From: Hymenobacter sp. UV11
GTDB taxonomy: Bacteria; Bacteroidota; Bacteroidia; Cytophagales; Hymenobacteraceae
DNA: 64,000 nucleotides
Direction: 5' to 3'
Assembly (NCBI RefSeq): GCF_004684095.1
Contig: NZ_SRII01000006.1
Coordinates: 62,001 to 126,000, forward strand
In this document: positions 61,310 to 64,000 of the stretch, piece after piece
Position numbering within the stretch: the first letter of the stretch is position 1
How the letters are laid out: each line of letters begins with the position of its first letter
Notes under the pieces: generated by a model
Databases searched by the model: none
Told to the model about the DNA's origin: nothing
What the model saw: the letters and a program-made list of their open reading frames with translations, nothing else
Position numbers and translations under genes: made by a program

Positions 61310-61740
61310 TCAGCTCAGAAAGCGCTGCTGCAAAGCAGGGGTAGGCAGCATACAGCTCTCCTGCCGGCCAAACCAACGGTAGCGATGCCGCGCCACGTAG
61401 CGATACAGCGCATCGCGCCAAGTGCGCGGTAGCAGGCTGCCCACTGTTGCCAGCCGCCAAGGCCAGCCCAGCTCGCGGGTGATGCGCAGCACTGCCGCCG
61501 AGTGCGAGTACACCCGCCCGCCGCTTACCAGCATTACCGAATCGGGGTCGTGGCCGGCGGCGAGGGGGGTAGGCCGTGGGCCGCCAGCAGCGCCTGGCCC
61601 GCCGCGCTCTGCAAGGCCGCGAACCGGAAGCGACCGGCGCGGTCGTAGCGAATGATAAACTGCACCAGGCCATTGCAGAGGTTGCACACGCCATCAAACA
61701 GCACGACGGCGGGCGGGGGGGTAGGCACGGAATCGGACAC
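61310..61740 (-). pseudogene. DCC-family thiol oxidoreductase, frameshifted at a C6 run
   Basis: DCC proteins are thioredoxin-like, probably thiol-disulfide enzymes. The first frame from ATG 61740 gives MSDSVPTPPPAVVLFDGVCN then LCNGLVQFIIRYD with the DxxCxxC signature (DGVCNLC) near residue 16. After HGLPP (residue 57) the family continues only in the next frame (LAAGHDPDSVMLVSGGRVYS ... RYRWFGRQES), stopping at 61310. The break coincides with a run of six C (minus strand; 61564-61569) inside a CCTACCCCCC word; seven C would restore one frame of about 143 codons. It may be a real inactivation, a slippage switch or a sequencing error. Confidence 0.8.
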
Positions 61741-61741
61741 G

Positions 61742-62245
61742 TTAGTTCTCCTTTTTTACAACGCTAACGGTGCCATCGTGCTCCAAGCGCACCGTTTTGG
61801 CCTGGCTGAGGTCCTCAAGGTTGGCGGCACCGCGCACGGCCGCGCGCATGGCCTCCTCAGAAAAGCTGGCTACACGCAGCTCAGCGTGGTGGATGTGGTC
61901 ACCTTCGGCCAGAATGGATGGCTCACCCTTTATCAGGCGCCCTAAGGGAGGGATGAAATACGTAGCGTAAGCAATGGCGCGGTGCACCGCCACCAGCGTA
62001 GCTGCCGCAGCAATAGTGGCTACAAACGGCCCGGCGGCCGCAATAGCGCGGCTCAGCAGCCCACCAAGCATGAACTTGACGATGGTTTCGAGGGCGCTGC
62101 TACTGGCAAACGTGCGGCGGCCCGACAGGCGCAGCAGCACAATGGCCACAAAGGAAATGACGACGGTGCGCCAGCAAATCTGGCTGGTAGTAATGGAGCT
62201 AGCGGTAGCACTAAGACCCAGTAGATTGGACCAGAATTCATTCAT
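61742..62245 (-). CDS. DUF421 (YetF-like) membrane protein
   Basis: The 167-residue product has two or three membrane helices in the first half (WRTVVISFVAIVLLRLSGRR, PFVATIAAAATLVAVHRAIA) and a cytoplasmic C-terminal part (GEPSILAEGDHIHHAELRVA, FSEEAMRAAVRGAANLEDLS), typical of DUF421 proteins. Role is unknown; related proteins are linked to spore or membrane stress in Bacillus. It ends one base before the start of the broken DCC gene, so the two are in one operon. Confidence 0.85.
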   Translation of the reverse strand: MNEFWSNLLGLSATASSITTSQICWRTVVISFVAIVLLRLSGRRTFASSSALETIVKFMLGGLLSRAIAAAGPFVATIAAAATLVAVHRAIAYATYFIPPLGRLIKGEPSILAEGDHIHHAELRVASFSEEAMRAAVRGAANLEDLSQAKTVRLEHDGTVSVVKKEN

Positions 62246-62607
62246 ATTAGCAAGTATAAAGCGAGCAGTAGCCTCCTATACGGCACCCAACTCAAACCAG
62301 CTTAGCCACAGCGCGGAAACGGGTAAAGTCAGCCAAAGCCAGTTAAGGTTCATCCGTGTGGCTCTCCAGCTCAGATACAGCCCGTGAGCGTAGCCGTGCA
62401 TACTTTATCCGCTGTTTCTTCTGGTTAACTGCTTAGTAGCTGCTTAGTTTCAACTTCCCGGGTTGGTTGAGAAAGCGCGAACAGTCGTTTGCACTCCGTC
62501 GCACAACACGCGCAACCCTTCTAACCAGCTCGGTAGGACGAGCTTTTTTTGCATGATGACCCGCGAAGAGTGTACTCACCTAACCGCACAAATCCTGTGG
62601 TGGGCAA
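62246..62607. other. 362-nt gap without recognisable gene
   Basis: Between two minus-strand genes. Short open frames exist but none shows protein-like sequence. No terminator with a clear T-tract and no strong -7 box was found. Confidence 0.5.
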
Positions 62608-63042
62608 TCAGCCAGTCTGCTCGCGGGTAGCCTTGCTTGCCCCGGCCTTAGAAGCGGCATTCTTCTTGCCAGCGGCAGCCGGCTGCTTGGTAGCGCTGGG
62701 CGGGGTAGGAGCAGTAGCGCGGCGCGCAGCTTTGGCCGCCGCGGCTTTTGCATTTTGCCCGGGCTCTTTTTGCGGGTTCTTCTCCTTAGAGTTGGGGTGG
62801 CGCTGGATGTAGCCGCCACCGGCTTTTTGGTAAGCTAGCGTGAGCAACTGCGACTTGCGGGCACTCCAGGTTCCGGGTTCGCCGCCCTTGGCCGCGCTAC
62901 GGATTTCGGTTTTGAGGCGTTCGCGAAGCGCGGGGTCAGAGTAGGTATTTTCGGTGGTGCGGCGCCGGGCAGCAGGACGAGTCTTGGTTCGTTTGCGAGC
63001 CGGGTTGCTACTAGCTGCGGCATCGGGGGCAGGGGTTTTCAT
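62608..63042 (-). CDS. DUF5872-like protein with basic low-complexity tail
   Basis: The 144-residue product begins MKTPAPDAAASSNPARKRTK, then a compact block YSDPALRERLKTEIRSAAKG and TWSARKSQLLTLAYQKAGGG, which I recall from DUF5872 domains, followed by about 55 residues dominated by Lys, Ala and Pro. The basic tail suggests nucleic-acid binding, in the manner of histone-like proteins. ATG 63042 is chosen; a longer frame to 63099 reads through a poor start. One CCTACCCC word encodes part of the tail. Confidence 0.65.
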   Translation of the reverse strand: MKTPAPDAAASSNPARKRTKTRPAARRRTTENTYSDPALRERLKTEIRSAAKGGEPGTWSARKSQLLTLAYQKAGGGYIQRHPNSKEKNPQKEPGQNAKAAAAKAARRATAPTPPSATKQPAAAGKKNAASKAGASKATREQTG

Positions 63043-63278
63043 CAGGGGGCCAGAAAAGTAGAACAAGTAAAATACGTGCAACCAGCCCGGATGTTGCATG
63101 TAATCAGCAAGTCCTATATTATTTGTTTAACGTTCATTATCAGATTCTTAAACAGATAATATTATCCCATTTTAAGAGATTACACCCGCACCGCAGCAAG
63201 TGCCTGCCTACCACTTTCAATGGCCAAAATGTGCAGAGCGCAGGGCGCACGTAACTTGCCAAAATACTTTTATTTTTT

Positions 63279-64000
63279 ATGCTCAAATCGTTATCACGTT
63301 ACGTATTAGCTGGTCTGTTCACGCTCAGTACGGGCATAGGGGCATCAGCCCAGCGGGTAGGATTGGTGCTGAGCGGCGGCGGTGCCAAGGGCCTGGCGCA
63401 TGTGGGTGTACTCAAGCAATTGGAGGCCAACGGTATTCCCATCGACTACATCGTGGGCAACAGCATGGGCGCCGTGGTGGGCGCCATGTACGCCTCGGGC
63501 TACTCGCCGCACGACATTGAGCAAATTGTGCTATCCGATAGTTTTCAGAGTTGGGCCAGCGGCAAGGTATTGCCTGATAAGACGTTCAATTTTTTGACTG
63601 CTGAGCCTTCGCCGGCGTCCCTGAACCTGGGCTTATCCATCGACTCCACGTTTCAGGCTACTATTTCGCCCAATCTCGTCAACGACCTCAACCTCAACTT
63701 TGCCTTGGCGCGGCTGCTGGCTCCGTCGTCGGCCGCGGCCAGCTACAATTTCGACAACCTCTTTGTGCCCTACCGCTGCTTGGCCACGGAGGTGTTTACG
63801 CGCGAGAAAGTGGTGCAGAAGTCGGGCCTGCTAGCCGATGCCGTGCGCAACTCGATGGCCTACCCCCTGGCCTTCCGGCCCATCCGCAACCTCGATGGGC
63901 GCTACCTCTTCGATGGGGCGGTGCTGGATAACTTTCCGACCGATGTGATGCGCCAGGAGTTCAAGCCCGACATTATTATCGGGGTGAACGTGGGGGATGT
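63279..64000 (+). CDS. Secreted patatin-like phospholipase (cut by window edge)
   Basis: Serine lipase of the patatin family. The frame starts at ATG 63279 with a signal peptide (SRYVLAGLFTLSTGIGASAQ), then the oxyanion motif VLSGGGAKGLAHVGVL, the nucleophile elbow VGNSMGAVVGAMYASG, and the catalytic Asp in LFDGAVLDNFPTDV. At least 240 residues are encoded and the frame is open at base 64000, so the C-terminal part, often a BamA-like barrel in Bacteroidota, lies outside. Confidence 0.9.
   Translation, partial: MLKSLSRYVLAGLFTLSTGIGASAQRVGLVLSGGGAKGLAHVGVLKQLEANGIPIDYIVGNSMGAVVGAMYASGYSPHDIEQIVLSDSFQSWASGKVLPDKTFNFLTAEPSPASLNLGLSIDSTFQATISPNLVNDLNLNFALARLLAPSSAAASYNFDNLFVPYRCLATEVFTREKVVQKSGLLADAVRNSMAYPLAFRPIRNLDGRYLFDGAVLDNFPTDVMRQEFKPDIIIGVNVGD

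Noticed and set aside
61305..61697. A third open frame across the DCC gene
   Set aside because: Its translation is Arg/Ala-rich without DCC motifs; the family residues are in the two other frames.

Overview
The window looks like a chromosome segment of a Hymenobacter-like member of the Bacteroidota (Cytophagales). The evidence is Bacteroidota-type promoters (TTTG, about 19-20 nt, TAnnTTTG), near absence of Shine-Dalgarno sites, a protein with a type IX secretion sorting domain, a GC-rich base composition in most genes, and gene orders typical of the phylum (tRNA-Tyr/Gly/Thr-tuf-tRNA-Trp-secE-nusG; rpsU-xerC-hpf). The genus is an inference from overall protein style and cannot be proved here.

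Layout. 1-23.5 kb is almost entirely translation and transcription machinery on the minus strand. Read in the direction of transcription it runs: tRNA-Tyr, tRNA-Gly, tRNA-Thr, tuf, tRNA-Trp, secE, nusG, rplK, rplA, rplJ, rplL, rpoB, rpoC, a small membrane protein, a DUF3467 protein, rpsL, rpsG, fusA, rpsJ, then an interruption by two polysaccharide genes (one broken), then rplC, rplD, rplW, rplB and rpsS, which leaves the window. 23.6-41.5 kb is mixed housekeeping: an M1 aminopeptidase, a biotin carrier, pyrH, frr, nadD, gmk, an ECF sigma factor with a zinc-type anti-sigma candidate, two lipopolysaccharide-type glycosyltransferases, ahcY, a methyltransferase and metK (SAM cycle), hpf, xerC, rpsU and an acyl-CoA dehydrogenase. 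41.7-46 kb is an exopolysaccharide export and control unit (Wza-like lipoprotein, Wzc-like kinase, PHP phosphatase). 46-54.5 kb holds an epimerase, a TPR protein, phosphosulfolactate synthase, a large T9SS cargo protein, a DedA protein, aroE and wrbA. 54.8-58.6 kb is an ECF sigma operon with an unusual envelope protein. The remainder holds uvrB, small secreted or membrane proteins, a frameshifted DCC thiol oxidoreductase, a DUF421 protein, a DUF5872-like protein and the start of a patatin-type lipase.

Non-coding layer. Beyond the genes, three patterns stand out. (1) The octamer CCTACCCC and its complement occur about 45 times, where a handful would be expected. It is enriched between genes, forms inverted pairs inside terminator-like hairpins, and is nearly absent from the most conserved genes; this resembles a DNA-uptake-type or otherwise selected repeated word. 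(2) Most larger gaps inside the ribosomal/RNA polymerase operons hold long inverted repeats. (3) rplC and metK each have a terminator-shaped hairpin squeezed between a promoter -7 box and the start codon, suggesting attenuation. All coordinates, motifs and hairpins were read by eye; no database search was run.
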